Below, piece after piece: positions 44,753 to 56,263 of a stretch of 64,000 nt of DNA (position 1 is the first letter of the stretch; each line of letters begins with the position of its first letter). This DNA is from Diabrotica undecimpunctata (Eukaryota > Arthropoda > Insecta > Coleoptera > Chrysomelidae). The notes under the pieces were generated by a model that was given only the letters and a program-made list of their open reading frames with translations, ran no database searches and was not told the DNA's origin. Both the position numbers and the translations under genes were made by a program. Location of the stretch: contig NC_092806.1 in the NCBI RefSeq assembly GCF_040954645.1, forward strand, positions 113,752,458 through 113,816,457, in the 5' to 3' direction.

Positions 44753-45955
44753 AATTTCACGTATCTGTTTTTCTTAAGCGTTTGTTATCATGTTTACATC
44801 CAATAGTGATTAAATATTTAGTTCTACTGCAGATAGAACTCTATATGAGCTGTCTTAACCCTGTCGATACAAACTTTATGAACTGAAGCGCGACCGAGAA
44901 CACACCCTCCTGTTACCCTTGTCTCTCGCCCCAGCTCGATTGACCCAGAAACGGGATCGTTGTCAGAATCAGATGCCACCCGCTCACTCTGACACTACTA
45001 TTATGAACACAGAGCGAACTCAGGACGGCACTTTTTCTTTTTTCACTTTTTTATCTTAAACTCGTTCTGGCAGCTTCAAAGGAAGAATGTTTGGAAATGT
45101 AATAACCGTCCTTAGGTTTTAAATCGCGAAATTACTTTTCGTATCCTGCTTTATGTCGGACAGAATACGTATTTGGCTATGTTTTAAGGAACTTAATCAT
45201 TTACTTCGAGTAGACATTTTTGTTTGTGAAAAAAACAAGTGTAAAATGTCAAAATTTACACTTTGCAGACATTTTTCAATCTTGCCTTGGAAGGTGGATA
45301 GCAATGCCAAAAGTTGGTGTTAATCATTTCAACTAAATTTGGTTGAACGTTATGAATTTGACGTCAATTTTGCACAGTATTATCGTATTCTCGGAATAAT
45401 AGGGAGTGTTGGGTATTATTAAATAATAAAAAATGTAAAGTTATTATTCATCATCACTCATCTATTCATAGACACTTGATAAAATATTGTAACGACAAAA
45501 AGTAATGAATCAAAATGACGAATTTCTTCTGTTAAAAACAAAATAAAAGTAAAGGTCTGGAAAAAGATTTGATAAATTCAGGGTAAAAAAAGCAACCTCA
45601 AAATTCCAAATGTATTGTTTAAATAAAATGTTATCAATGATAATAAACAGATCGCCAAGGCAGGAAACTTTGAAAGAAAGTTCTGCAACGAATCCGAACC
45701 TAACCCTGTATACGAGAATCTTTCCATGTCAGTTACCCCAACGTTAGATTGAAAAGAATATTAAATTCTAGAAAACAAAAGCAAAAGTCGATCGTAAACT
45801 TTAAAACTTTAATTCGTCAAACAACATTTTTGGATTTCCATAATTATAGAAAATATTTTAAAAACTAATGAAAATGATTATTTAAACAAAATATCAACAA
45901 ATTTAAAAAAACTTCATAAAATATGTAATATTAACATAAAAAATGTGAAAGTTTA
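44753..45955. other. interval with nothing recognised
   Basis: A GC-richer patch lies at 44880-45030; AAGTGTAAAATGTCAAAATT... at 45237-45263 is a short imperfect palindrome. No ORF of interest. Confidence 0.5.
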
Positions 45956-45989
45956 CAACTGAGTGACATCTCTCTTATTTTTAATTAAA

Positions 45990-46390
45990 TCCAAAATTCT
46001 TCGAGGCGTAACAAGTTATGTCAAAAGTCTGGTGTAAGTGAATCACATATTTCTTGCAAAACTCGTGGACGGACCTCGTAGATGTCTTCCTGTAAAAGGT
46101 ATACCAAGGTCTTCAATACATTTTACTCTTTTTTGACGATTGGCAACCTGCGTGGTCGAGTTGAAAGACAAAATCCACTGCTGATGTTAAACTTTGTTTC
46201 ATAATCGGTAAAAAATATTCTTCTAAAATCTTTAAATATTTGTCCGTATTTACAACCCCACCGATAAAATGCAACTTTTCCTTTTTACACGACATAATGT
46301 CCCAGATCATGAGAGACGCAGGAAATTTGACTTTTCTCTTGAGATAGGACGAAAAGCTTTATTTTTCCTGTGAATAACGCGACTCTACTG
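45990..46390 (-). pseudogene. Tc1-like transposase C-terminal fragment
   Basis: MIWDIMSCKKEKLHFIGGVV (46310-46250) and KYLKILEEYFLPIMKQSL match the v.vWG.ms..g.g.l.fi.g.vn...Yi.iL...l.P block; DFVFQLDHAGCQSSK replaces the F.QQDnAp.H.ak motif, with Asp-His for Asp-Asn/Gly. A stop follows. It is a different family from the 40 kb and 56 kb Tc1 elements. Confidence 0.75.
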
Positions 46391-46394
46391 TCTC

Positions 46395-46600
46395 CAATCA
46401 TCATCCTCATCATGAGTGGCTCGACAATCCGTTGTGCATCTTGGTCTGCTCATAAAGAAGTCGCCACTCCTGTCGATTCTTGGCAACTTCCCTCCATCTT
46501 CTGACCGTTAGAATCTGTAGGTCTTCTACATTATTAATCCATCTCCTTCATGGTCGTCCTCTACTTCTTCTGCCCTCTGGTTTTGACTGTCTCCACTGTC
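46395..46600 (-). pseudogene. LINE C-terminal fragment
   Basis: RRWINNVEDLQILTVRRWRE and VAKNRQEWRLLYEQTKMHNG (about 46560-46435, minus) match the RW.DdvekDl....V..Wr..A.dR..Wr.lv.qakth.g tail of CR1/RTE-like LINEs, followed by stops and the element end. Confidence 0.75.
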
Positions 46601-46930
46601 TCCAGTAAACACTTTAAATCTGGACTCTTCATTCCATTGTATTGCATCCCATCATGAGTGTGTCCAATCTTTATGATCTTTTGACCATTTTGACCTATTT
46701 TTCTTTTTTTTTTTTTTTTTTGTTGTTGTTGTGGTGTTAGAAGTTGCTTTTCCGTCGCCTGAAACAAAATGAATCTTTTCAAAATCAATTCGTACTAATT
46801 TTCTCAACTATATTATTATAACTTACTGTGTACGTCAGGAACGATGACTAATCCAAATAATCAAATATAACGTTGATAAATTAAAGTGTACTGACTTCGG
46901 TCGTAAGAAACTTTCAAATATGGTTAAATC
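46601..46930. other. interval with a poly-T tract
   Basis: A run of T (46703-46720) followed by ttgttgttgttgtgg; nothing else recognised. Confidence 0.5.
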
Positions 46931-46939
46931 ATAAACTAT

Positions 46940-47425
46940 CAGAACATCCCAGAAGTGAAGTAGATCTCACTGACTTTAACACAAATTGGGAGTTTATAAA
47001 AATCACGCTGCAAAAGACCGCAAGATGAAGTGTTGGGTGAGGTACTCAAACAACTGGTTTGATGAGGAATGCAAACGAGTAACCAAAGAGAAGAATGACG
47101 CGGATCTGAAAATGATTTACAGAAGGACTAGGAGCAAAGTTGAAGAATATCGAGTAAAGAGAAAAGAGGAACAACAAAAGAACAAACAGAAAAAATGCAA
47201 CAAATCAATAAAGAGTTCGAAGAAATGGAAAAATTAAATAGAGAACAAGAAAACGGAAATTTTTTCAAACAAGTTAACACAAAAAGAAAAGTTTTTAAGC
47301 CACAAGCGAACCAAGTCAAGGCTCATATTGGAATTCTTTTGAACGACAAAGTAGAAGTACCGAAAAGGTGGCTAAAAAAGGTAAAATAAAATAGCGTACT
47401 AAAGGAACACTTTAGTACTCTACTT
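46940..47425 (+). pseudogene. RTE-like LINE fragment upstream of the RT core
   Basis: Frames 46986-47237 and 47195-47389 encode SNNWFDEECKRVTKEKNDAD, RRTRSKVEEYRVKRKEEQQK and, after a frameshift, EQENGNFFKQVNTKRKVFKP and a final KEHFSTLL. This is the WfdeeC......kn.a...........Y...rre......kK linker between endonuclease and RT in RTE-like LINEs. It is cut at about 47425, where an oppositely oriented LINE begins. Confidence 0.8.
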
Positions 47426-47429
47426 ACTT

Positions 47430-48722
47430 TCTTACTTTCCGTGTCCGGAACACCAACAGCTTTAAATTTTGTATTTCCAATGGTTGGCCACATAGATGGC
47501 CAAAAAATAGGTCTTGAAAAACATCTTTGTGCATGATAGTAGATTGTGATTATTCTGAACCGCGCCACAGTTGCAGGTATCGTCCTCCTGGTATCCCCAT
47601 TTCTTCAGGTTACTAGCACAACGTAAAACGCCAGTTCTTAGTCTGTTTAGCGCTTTCATGTGGGATACGGCAAATTGTGTCCAGCGGCCATTTCCTCTGA
47701 GGGGGCAAAATGTGTTGTAGCTGACGCTTGCCATAGGTGTATTCGGCGCGTCTTTGGCTCTTCGGGAAGGGATCGTGATTTTTTCAGAAAGCTTTTCCGA
47801 GATCTTAGTCTACTTGGCTGAACTTGGTGGTCATACAAGGTGTGTCTTCGATCCTTCTCCTGCTTCTTTCGTTTTATCTCTGACATGACCTGTCTTCTGA
47901 TAGCAGGTGGAGCGATTCCAACTATAGGGTAGACCTCTTAGATAAGTGTCGGTTTCAGGCAACCAGATATTATAAGAACCGTTTCATTTAACGCAACATC
48001 GAAGTTTTTAGCGTGAGCAGAGTTTTCCCACACTGGTGCTCCAAACTCGGCGGCAGAAAAACAATGCTAAGGCAGAAGTACGGAGAGTGTGTGGTTGTGC
48101 TCCCCATTTTGTATTTATTGGTTTGCGGATGATATTATTTCTGGCGCTTACTTTTTTCTTGACATCTTGACAGTGATATCGATAAGACAGAGTTCTATAC
48201 AGACGTACGCCGAGGTATTTTGGCGTCTCATTGTGTTCCAGCATCTGACCACACCATTCCACCTTCAGTGTCCTTCGGGCATACTTGTTTCTAAGGTGGA
48301 AAGCCCACACCTAGTTTTTTGTAGGATTAGGTTTCAGATGGTTTTCGTTATAGTATAGTGCTAAGTCTTCCAGGGCATCTTGTCAGTTTTACTTCGACTT
48401 CACTGAAGGTACTTACCTGAGCTTTCACAGCTGTATCATCTGCGTAAATAAACTGTCTTTTTTGTTGGTTTTTGGGTTGGTCGTTGGTGTAAATGTTGTA
48501 TAGCGTCGGCGCGAGGACACTTCCCTGTGGGAGTCCATTTTTTTGATCCCTCCACCGACTGAATAGATGCGTCTATTCTGGAAAAGACATTTGATTAACC
48601 TTATAGTCGGAAATCTAATGTTGATTGAACAAATTTTCTCTTCGATAACTTTTAAACCTCGACCCATTTTAAAATAAACGTCAATAACCTTTACATTGTC
48701 ACAAAACACTTTTGACATTAAT
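47430..48722 (-). pseudogene. Jockey-like LINE, RT C-terminal half, broken
   Basis: Blocks from the 5' side: SHREVSSRRRYTTFTPTTNP near 48530-48470 (remnant of gspqGgvlSPllf.lYtnD), WAFHLRNKYARRTLKVEWCG and PKYLGVRLYRTLSYRYHCQD (48310-48190), KWGAQPHTLRTSALALFF (about 48110-48060), TRRIHLWQASATTHFAPS (about 47760-47710), HMKALNRLRTGVLRCASNLK (about 47665-47605) and CNCGAVQNNHNLLSC. These fit a Jockey/CR1-group LINE with a C-terminal zinc-like motif. At least four frame changes. Confidence 0.85.
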
Positions 48723-49500
48723 TGACAGTTGTTTTTATGTCATTTTTCATACTTATTACCTACCTCTGGTTTTAAGATAACTATGAAAAATCAACGTACA
48801 CTGATGTAAGTGATAGCAAAGCCACGATTTAGCGAATTTTTTTCTATTATTGACAATCAATAAAAAACATAAGGGTAATGTTGTTAATAAATAATAATAA
48901 TAATTCCATATTAATTAATGTTAGGAGCTTATAAAGCATGTATGTAGATTATTTGTTTATGGTAGTCGCCATAAGCTGCAAATTTGATAGGTGGGCAAAT
49001 TCACATGGGAAGGTTGCTTAGGTACTAACTTTCTGACCTCTCCTATAACCTTTTCTTAACTAAAATGTGCACTAAAATCCTGTAAAACTCCATGTCTAAC
49101 AAACTTCTCGAGATTTATAATAAAATATGATTTTCCCGAAAATTCCTGATTATATGTCACTCTTGACACTCAGTAGAACTTAAAGAAAATTGGTTGTTGA
49201 TTATCGTAAAAAAAAGTTCAAATGAATTAGAATACAATGGTTTTCTTCTATGTGATCTTCTCACATACAATCCACAATAGTAATGTTAGAGTTGATTAAA
49301 CATGTTGTCAAACAAGTAGAATTAAAATGAGTAAACGAATAGGATATTAACTTTTGTCGCGTATGTGAGGAAATTACTAACCAAGGCGGTATTTACATTT
49401 TAGACAAAAGAAACCGTGAAACTCTTTTTATTATCTTTTATGTCTTCCGGATTGTAAAGTATATAGTAATTTAAACAATTCTTATATACCGTAAATAAAA
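48723..49500. other. interval with nothing recognised
   Basis: AT-rich, no gene or repeat end identified. Confidence 0.5.
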
Positions 49501-49502
49501 TA

Positions 49503-50520
49503 CGAGGATAGTTCAATTGAAACCCACCTTTAGCCCAGAAAAAATTTATTGGCAAATATGTATACAAATAATTATCACTACAATTAAGACACATATCCCA
49601 TTGTTTCATTAACCCATGAATACCCTGCTTAATGAATTTCTGTGCTTCCTGTTTCTCGAAGAATTCTTTTACGACATTTTGTACTTATTTATCCAACTGA
49701 AAACGGTTACCTTTTAACGCCTTCTTTAGTGACCCAAAGATGTGAAAAGTGAATGGCTATAAATCGGGACTATAGGGTGGATTCTCCAATATCATCAATT
49801 TCTTTCGTTGTAGATTTTCTGTCGCTACTTGGGCAATATGAGGTCGAGCATTGTCGTGTACAAAAATGATAGCACTTGAGAGTTTGCTTGGCCTTTTTCG
49901 TCTTGTTGATTGATAAAGCTTGTTTAAAGATTTATCATACAGGTTTGCGTTAATTTGCACTTTAGTTTCTGTAAACTTTATAAACCTTCGTGGTCGAAAA
50001 AAAATGTTAACATACCTTACCTACAGAAGGCTGAACTTTAAACTTCTTTGGTGGCGGCGAATTTGCATGTTTCGATTGCAAATATGACAGCTTACTGCTT
50101 GGTTCAAAATGACACCATAAGTCCTCGCCGGCAATTATTGACGAAAGAAAGTCATTACCGTTTTGTCTGTATTTCGTGAGATATTTACGGCAACGATAAA
50201 GCCATTCGCAAGCTTTTTTGATCCTCTGACAAAAGGCGAGGAACTCATTGCGCATAAACTTTGCTGTAATCCAGTTTGTGTACGATACCATCACAGATCT
50301 AAGACAGATCCTGTATTCACACCAAAATTTTCTGAAATCGCTGTGATTGGAATTCGACGATTTTCTCTAATCGAACTTTTCACATATTATGTCAACTCTC
50401 TTCCACTCTTAAATTTTCGACACCATTCCTTGATATTTGGATAAGCAAAACATGCGTTTCCATACACTGGTTGCATTCGCGTATGTATTTGCAATGATTG
50501 CAAACACCATTTTTAAGTCG
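49503..50520 (-). mobile_element. second mariner relic, 5' truncated
   Basis: The left end has CGAGGATAGTTCAATTGAAA after TA (49501-49502), a mariner-like terminus. A broken transposase runs leftwards from about 50516. No inverted terminus was found on the right, where the foldback structure begins at about 50576. Confidence 0.8.
49600..50516 (-). pseudogene. mariner transposase, inactivated
   Basis: N-terminal remnants near 50480-50390 (ERMFCLSKYQGM, FKSGREL). 50294-50007 includes CQRIKKACEWLYRCRKYLTK and IIAGEDLWCHFEPSSKLSYL, where GDE(x)WC has become GEDLWC, so Glu replaces the first Asp. 49960-49757 gives IIFVHDNARPHIAQVATENL (second Asp) and NPPYSPDL followed by a stop; at the third Asp position (SPDLaPSD in the family) the codon is Thr. 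Downstream FHIFGSLKKALKGNRF is still readable. Confidence 0.88.
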
Positions 50521-51110
50521 CAATACTTAAAATTGCAGTCAAATACTGATAGGAGCTAATCAGTGTGATGTTTACATACAGATTGAACGAATTTAAAACG
50601 GAACATACAATTTAATATATGTCTGTTTGAACTGCATTTGAAATAGTGGACCAATATAAAACTTGGACAAAAATAAATCCATACCCGGTGATAGACATTT
50701 TATAAAATATCGTTCAACTATCTGTGTCCTTTAAAGGAAAGAGGAGCTTGCCTAATAGTCGGAGAGATAGAGCCGAAATTTTGAACTGATCAGTAATATG
50801 ACATTTCTCTATTGGAATATATTCATTGTAACTGGGTTAAGACTTTGTCTTACAGGCGGACGCCCCTCGTGGTACAGGGGGTGGCTATACAGGGATGAAG
50901 TTGTAATTTTTTTCGGAAAAATTAACGATCGATAATATGGCTGAAAATTTGCCCAGAGTAAGATCTTGGTATAACTAGACGAAATCCCAAAGGGCGGACG
51001 CGAGAGTGGATACATAAGGGGTGGCGGACAGGGATGAAATTGCAATTTTTTGGGGAAAAATTAACGATAAGTAATATGTCCGCCATTTTCATGGCTCATT
51101 ATTTAGCCCC

Positions 51111-52087
51111 TTCTTCTTCTTCAAGTGCCGTCTCCATCAATGGAGGTTAGCGGTTATGGTGGCAAACGTTTGTCTATCTTCAGCTGTTCTTAAGAGTTCC
51201 TCAAATCCAAGTCCTGTCCAGTTTCTGATATTACGTAACCAGGACAATTTTTTTCTTCCAATTCCTCGCTTTCCTTCTATTTTGCCTTTTATTATCAACT
51301 GAGGGATGTAGTATTTCTCGTTGCGCAACAAATGCCCTAAATAACTGGTTTTTCTTCTTTTGACTGTTCTCAATAGTTCTTTTTCTAAATTGAGTCTCGC
51401 TAGTACTTCTTCATTTGTTTTTCGTGCTGTCCAAGGAATTTTTAAAATTCTACGGTACACCCACATTTCAAATGCCTCGATTCTATTCAGGCTCTTTATT
51501 TTTAAAGTTCATCTTTCGACTCCGTAGAGAAGAACAGACCAGATAAAACATTTTACAAGTTTTAATCTCAATTTAATATTTATATGTGTATCGCAGAATA
51601 GAACGCGCATCTTAAAGAAACTATCCCTAGCTTGAGCAATTCTCGCTTTAATTTCTTGTTCTGGGTCCAGCTTGCAATTAATCCAACAGCCAAGGTATTT
51701 GTATTGGTTTACCTGTTTTAAAATATTCCCATTTATTTTTATAGGTAAGGGGATATTCTGTTTTCTTTGGATCACCATTACTTTTGTTTTTTTTTCGTTG
51801 ATCTTCATTCCAAACTCTCGACAAGCATCCTTAAGGTGGTCTATAACCCTCTGTAAGTTTGTGTCTGTATCAGCCAGTAGGACAGTGTCATCTGCATATC
51901 TTATGCTAGATATTGGTTCTCCATTAATTTTTATTCCTGTGGAAAGGTTTTCCAAGGCTTGCTTGAATAGTAGTTCCGAGTAAAGATTGAACAGCATAGG
52001 GGATAGTATGCATCCTTGCCTTACTCCTTTATTTATACTAATATTTCTAGATGTATGATCGTCGATCCTAATCTTGGCACTCTCGGA
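51111..52087 (-). pseudogene. RTE-like LINE inserted in the left foldback arm
   Basis: The uninterrupted right arm reads through ...TTTTTAGGGGCTAAATAATG, whereas the left arm is split there; only GGG/AGGG is shared at both junctions. The LINE is 5'-truncated: ISINKGVRQGCILSPMLFNL (motif B), ISSIRYADDTVLLADTD (YADD), YKYLGCWINCKLDPEQEI, VLLYGVE, then after a frame change ILKIPWTARKTNEEVLARL, YLGHLLRNEKYYIPQLI and GKRGIGRKKLSWLRNIRNW. The 3' tail is GAAGAAGAAGAAG at the 51111 junction. Apart from the frame change near 51500, the coding sequence is well preserved. Confidence 0.92.
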
Positions 52088-52663
52088 CCCTAAAAACTCT
52101 AAATCCAAAAGAGCGGACAGCTGGGTTGGTACAGAGAGCCATAAAACGGGGTCAAATGTACCACTTGCCTGCGCATTTTAGGTCTCGGTAACAATTTTCA
52201 AACTGATTTTATTATGATATTTTTATACCGATTGATTTGAAAATTTGTATGCTCACTTCTGTAACTATTCTGAAAAGCGTCAAGTAGAGTTTTCCTCAAA
52301 ATTTTCCAAAAAAATTTCCGTAAATGAAAATTTTCGTAATTTTTTGAGGTAAAATCTAATTTGTAGAATCCTTTCGATTTTCTGTCAGTTATACCATGAA
52401 TTTTTCCAAAAATTTTCAAACGATTTTTCCGATAAGAAAAAAAAAATTTAGAAAAACTTTTAGTGAAAATCTGATATCGTTTACTTTTCTTTTTGGAATT
52501 GATCTCGTCAGTCCTGTTCCATATAAGTGACATATGAAAGTTTCTAAGGTTTCAAAAACTTCATTACAATCGAAGTCAGTTTCACCAAGTTGGATAAAAG
52601 CATCTTGATACTTATTACATTTAGCGCATGCGTCTAGAATTACTGATCTAAATATGTAACGCG

Positions 52664-52703
52664 CATCATTATTATTTTAATATTTTAAAATAATAATGAT
52701 GCA
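52664..52703. repeat. 40-bp AT-rich palindrome
   Basis: GCATCATTATTATTTTAA, 4-nt loop, then its exact reverse complement; lies in the foldback spacer. Confidence 0.9.
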
Positions 52704-54280
52704 AAATTAATGTCCAAACAGAATTTGTAAAATTATAATTAACTAATGAAAAAAAAAGTTCAATCAATTTGAAAGTTAAAAAAAATATTGAAAATATCTA
52801 AGTACAAAGTAAATTTCAAAACTTAAAAAATTGATAATTCCACTATTAAATTGATTTTTATTAATAATTATTTGTAAAATGTTAAAGGAATTCTACAAAT
52901 TGAATTTTACCTATTGATAAATAGAAATAATATATTTTGTATTTGATTATTAATGTAATAATAAATCAAATTCTTCTTATATCTGAACAACCATTATTTA
53001 TGCAATATAAATTTAAAAACCTTTTTATTGTAATAAAAAATAAGTAAAACTACTATTTGTTATACCAACAATATTTAATAGTTAACATTATAAAATTACT
53101 TTAATTTAATAAAATATCAAATATCAAACATTTATTCAATTAAAAATTAATTCGTAAAATATTTATATTTAAGAAAAAAATGTGATTTGTAAAGTAAATA
53201 TGACTTTAGTTTGAAAAAAAACATTATCATAATATTTTAAAACTACAAAATATTCTATAAAAGATTCAGACGATAACGTAGAGTTTTATCAAATGTTTTA
53301 GAAAAGGTTTTCTAATTTTTTTTTTCTTATCGTAAAAATCGTTTGAAAATTTTTGGAAAAAAATCATGGTATAAGTTACAGAAAATCGAAAGGATTCTTA
53401 AAATTAGATTTTTCCTCAAAAAATTACGAAAATTTTCATTTACGGAAATTTTTTTGGAAAATTTTGAGGAAAACTCTACTTGACGCTTCTCAGAATAGTA
53501 ACAGAAGTGAGCATACAAATTGTCAAATCAATCGGTATAAAAATATCATAATAAAATCAGTTTGAAAATTGTTACCGAGATCTAAAATGCGCAGGCAAGT
53601 GGTACATTTGACCCCGTTTTATGGCTCTCTGTACCAACCCAGCTGTCCGCCCTTTTGGATTTGGAGTTTTTAGGGGCTAAATAATGAGCCATGAAAATGG
53701 CGGACTTATTACTTATCGTTAATTTTTCCCCAAAAAATTGCAATTTCACCTCTGTCCGCCACCCCTTATGTATCCACTCTCGCGTCCGCCCTTTGGGATT
53801 TCATCTGGTTATACCAAGATCTTACTCTGGGCAAATTTTCAGCCATATTATCGATCGTTAATTTTTCTGAAAAAAATTACAACTTCATCCCTGTATAGCC
53901 ACCCCCTGTACCACGAGGGGCGTCCGCCTGTAAGGCAAAGTCTTAACCCAGTTACAATGAATATATTCCAATAGAGAAATGTCATATTACTGATCAGTTC
54001 AAAATTTCGGCTCTATCTCTTGGACTATAAAGAAGCGATAAGTGGTTTGACAGCATAATAACTGCTTGTGTAGTCTAGTTTTCACAGTGATTCTAGGCAA
54101 CCTATTTGGGTGGAGTTTTGACTTGTTCTTGAATGAATTCAGAATCCAGCAGTCCGCTGAAGTATTGGATTTTTATAACATAATTATTTGACAACCTTTT
54201 GTTGGCCAACCACCTAGAACGGAGTTGAGCTGAAATACATTGATTTCGTATGTTCCGTTTTAAATTCGTTCAATCTGTAT

Positions 54281-54399
54281 ATGAATAACATTGCAGAACG
54301 TCAGTTGAGTAATTACAAATTTATTTTTCATGTACTAAATGTATTAAAACTAAGGAGAAGTCTGGTCCAAGAATTTGTTAGTTGTCCTAAAGCATGCAC
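54281..54399. other. short interval, nothing recognised
   Basis: No feature assigned. Confidence 0.4.
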
Positions 54400-55590
54400 A
54401 TCGATTGGTACCCCTAGACTCAAATATAACATCAAAAAAAATTAAAACATGTTTTTTTGTTTTTAGACGATATATTCAGTTCTAATTATTGTAGAAACTT
54501 ATTTTTTTACAGTTTGTAGGGTTTTTTATTGCCTACAACATGGTATTTTTACAAAAAATTAGGCGGATATTAAATTTATTAACGATTTTGAATTTTTTAA
54601 AGCTTTAAATAAAACTGCTTCGAACTTAACGTCGACAAAAATATTTTTTGAATATCAAATTATCTGCATTATTTGTTCAGATTTTTATAGGTGGAATATC
54701 AAGGTGAAAATAACGAAAAATGTATAAAATATGTAAAAAATTGTCTACAATATTTGGATATACAACAGATGTTGAACCAGTCACTGAAGAGGACAGCGAT
54801 GAGGAAGGACTATAATTAGTTCGCCACCTAGTGTTTTCATATTTTCAGTTCTCAGGATGACATTGATTTTAATCTATTATTGCAGCGCAGTAATGTTACT
54901 TATTGAAATATATTATTTATATTTTCAGGTGTTCGAATTTTACATATTTTGAACTTACACTAAAAGCCCAGTTGTTAAAATATCTAGAATTTGTATTTAT
55001 ATACTCAGTGACATTAGAAGTGTTACACTTAGAAGGAATAAATTCTTGAACTTAATTTTTTGCCAACAGAATCACTATATTTAAAATATGCTATGATAAC
55101 AATATCAATATTTTATCTTTTCTACTTTTTGTAAAAATAAAGTTTTACCTTTAAATTTTTTTGTGAATTTACTGGGTCTGGGTTTCTAAATTTTTTTTGA
55201 TTTAGAACAACATGGTATTTTTTATTTTTGGAATATTGCGGGGGGAATTTTACTATCTTAAACGGCTGGTTATTTTGACCATGATACCCCACTTATATTA
55301 ATCTGAAAAAATCATGTTGATAACTTGATATTCTAAGAATAGTGTATATATTTTTTTGGCTTGGCTTTTGAGACAGTTTTTTAAACAAATTTTAAAAATT
55401 ACAAAAGCGTAAAAAAATTGAATTCCCCACCAAAAATTTGTGAAAAAATACGATATTGTAGGCAATAAAATACTATACAAACTGAAAAAAGTATATGTTT
55501 CTACGATGATTAGAACCGAAGGTATCGTTAAAAAACGAAAAAACTGGTTTTAGTTTTTTTTTGAGGTTTGGTTTGAACGTAGGCATCTAA
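54400..55590. repeat. second inverted-repeat structure, about 150-bp imperfect arms
   Basis: The left arm, about 54400-54555 (cagtttgtagggttttttat, tgcctacaacatggtatttt), matches the reverse complement of about 55440-55590 (cagtttgtatagtattttat, tgcctacaatatcgtatttt). The inner part has no transposase; a short acidic reading TEEDSDEEG occurs near 54785. A truncated Tc1-like end sits inside at 55004-55160. Probably a non-autonomous DNA element. Confidence 0.65.
55004..55160. mobile_element. truncated end of the 40-kb Tc1-like family
   Basis: CTCAGTGACATTAGAAGTGTTACAC after TA (55002-55003) through tttctactttttgtaaaaat matches the reverse complement of 41355-41508. The rest of the element is absent. 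Confidence 0.88.
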
Positions 55591-55690
55591 AAATTTCTTT
55601 TTCGAGTACTTTTGGATGTAGAACAACGAACAACGATGTAATATTTTTCTGTTTGAAATATTGCGGGGAATTATATATATGGACATTTAG

Positions 55691-56261
55691 TGCAGTCGTT
55701 TCCCATTGCTTTCAGCTCCGCAGTATCACACCCGGTTAAATAATTATATGATTGCCGCCTGTAAGTTTCTGTTACCAAGCCTATGGAAGAGTTGATACAC
55801 CACAGCCTAGGCCCAGTAATGAGTTAGCTGCTGCACTATGTCATACTTGTATACGTCGCGCCTTGGTACTAAAAACGCTGCTACCCGTCTTTAGGAATGT
55901 TTATCAACTTTCCAGTCTAGATCCGTAATGTTTTGTGCCAACACGGTTACCTCGTGAAGAATGTGGCTCTCACCACCCATTAAAATCTTGACGAGTGAGA
56001 GGTTAAGGCTCCATTTGAAAGAGCCACTAGCTCTTTGTATTCACATCCACTAGCCCTGGCAGTTTGCTACTACCAGTGTCCGCTCAAATCGGTACAGGGT
56101 TATGCGGAACCACAATATCGCAAATTTTCAGATTCAAATCTTATTATTTTCAGAGAGAAGTCAAAAGGGTGGCCTAACGTATATTTATATTAAAGACATT
56201 GTAATAAACGGAAAGTCGAAATTGGACCAAGATGGATGCAAGTATAGAATCAACACAAATA
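55691..56261. other. GC-richer unassigned segment
   Basis: 55700-56110 is clearly less AT-rich than its surroundings (for example gttgatacaccacagcctag, ctcaccacccattaaaatct) and has no ORF I recognise. A 77-codon ORF (56102-56335) runs into the Tc1 terminus and is unlikely to be a gene. Possible host DNA or an unidentified element. Confidence 0.4.
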
Positions 56262-56263
56262 TA

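Larger units (their letters stand above)
50576..54280. mobile_element. foldback-type inverted-repeat structure
   Basis: The outermost 32 bp (50576-50607) recur exactly inverted at 54249-54280. Inside, the left arm 50763-51110 plus 52088-52470 is the inverted copy of about 53290-54025, with few substitutions. Each arm can be read as the same 78-codon frame (50809-51045 minus, 53738-53974 plus), but this is probably arm sequence read as protein. The spacer 52471-53289 is AT-rich. No transposase inside. Stretches between 50608-50762 and 54026-54248 do not match well. Confidence 0.85.

Noticed and set aside
50809..51045. 78-codon ORF conserved in both foldback arms as a real protein
   Set aside because: The two versions are inverted copies of the same arm; conservation follows from the duplication, and no start context or domain is seen.
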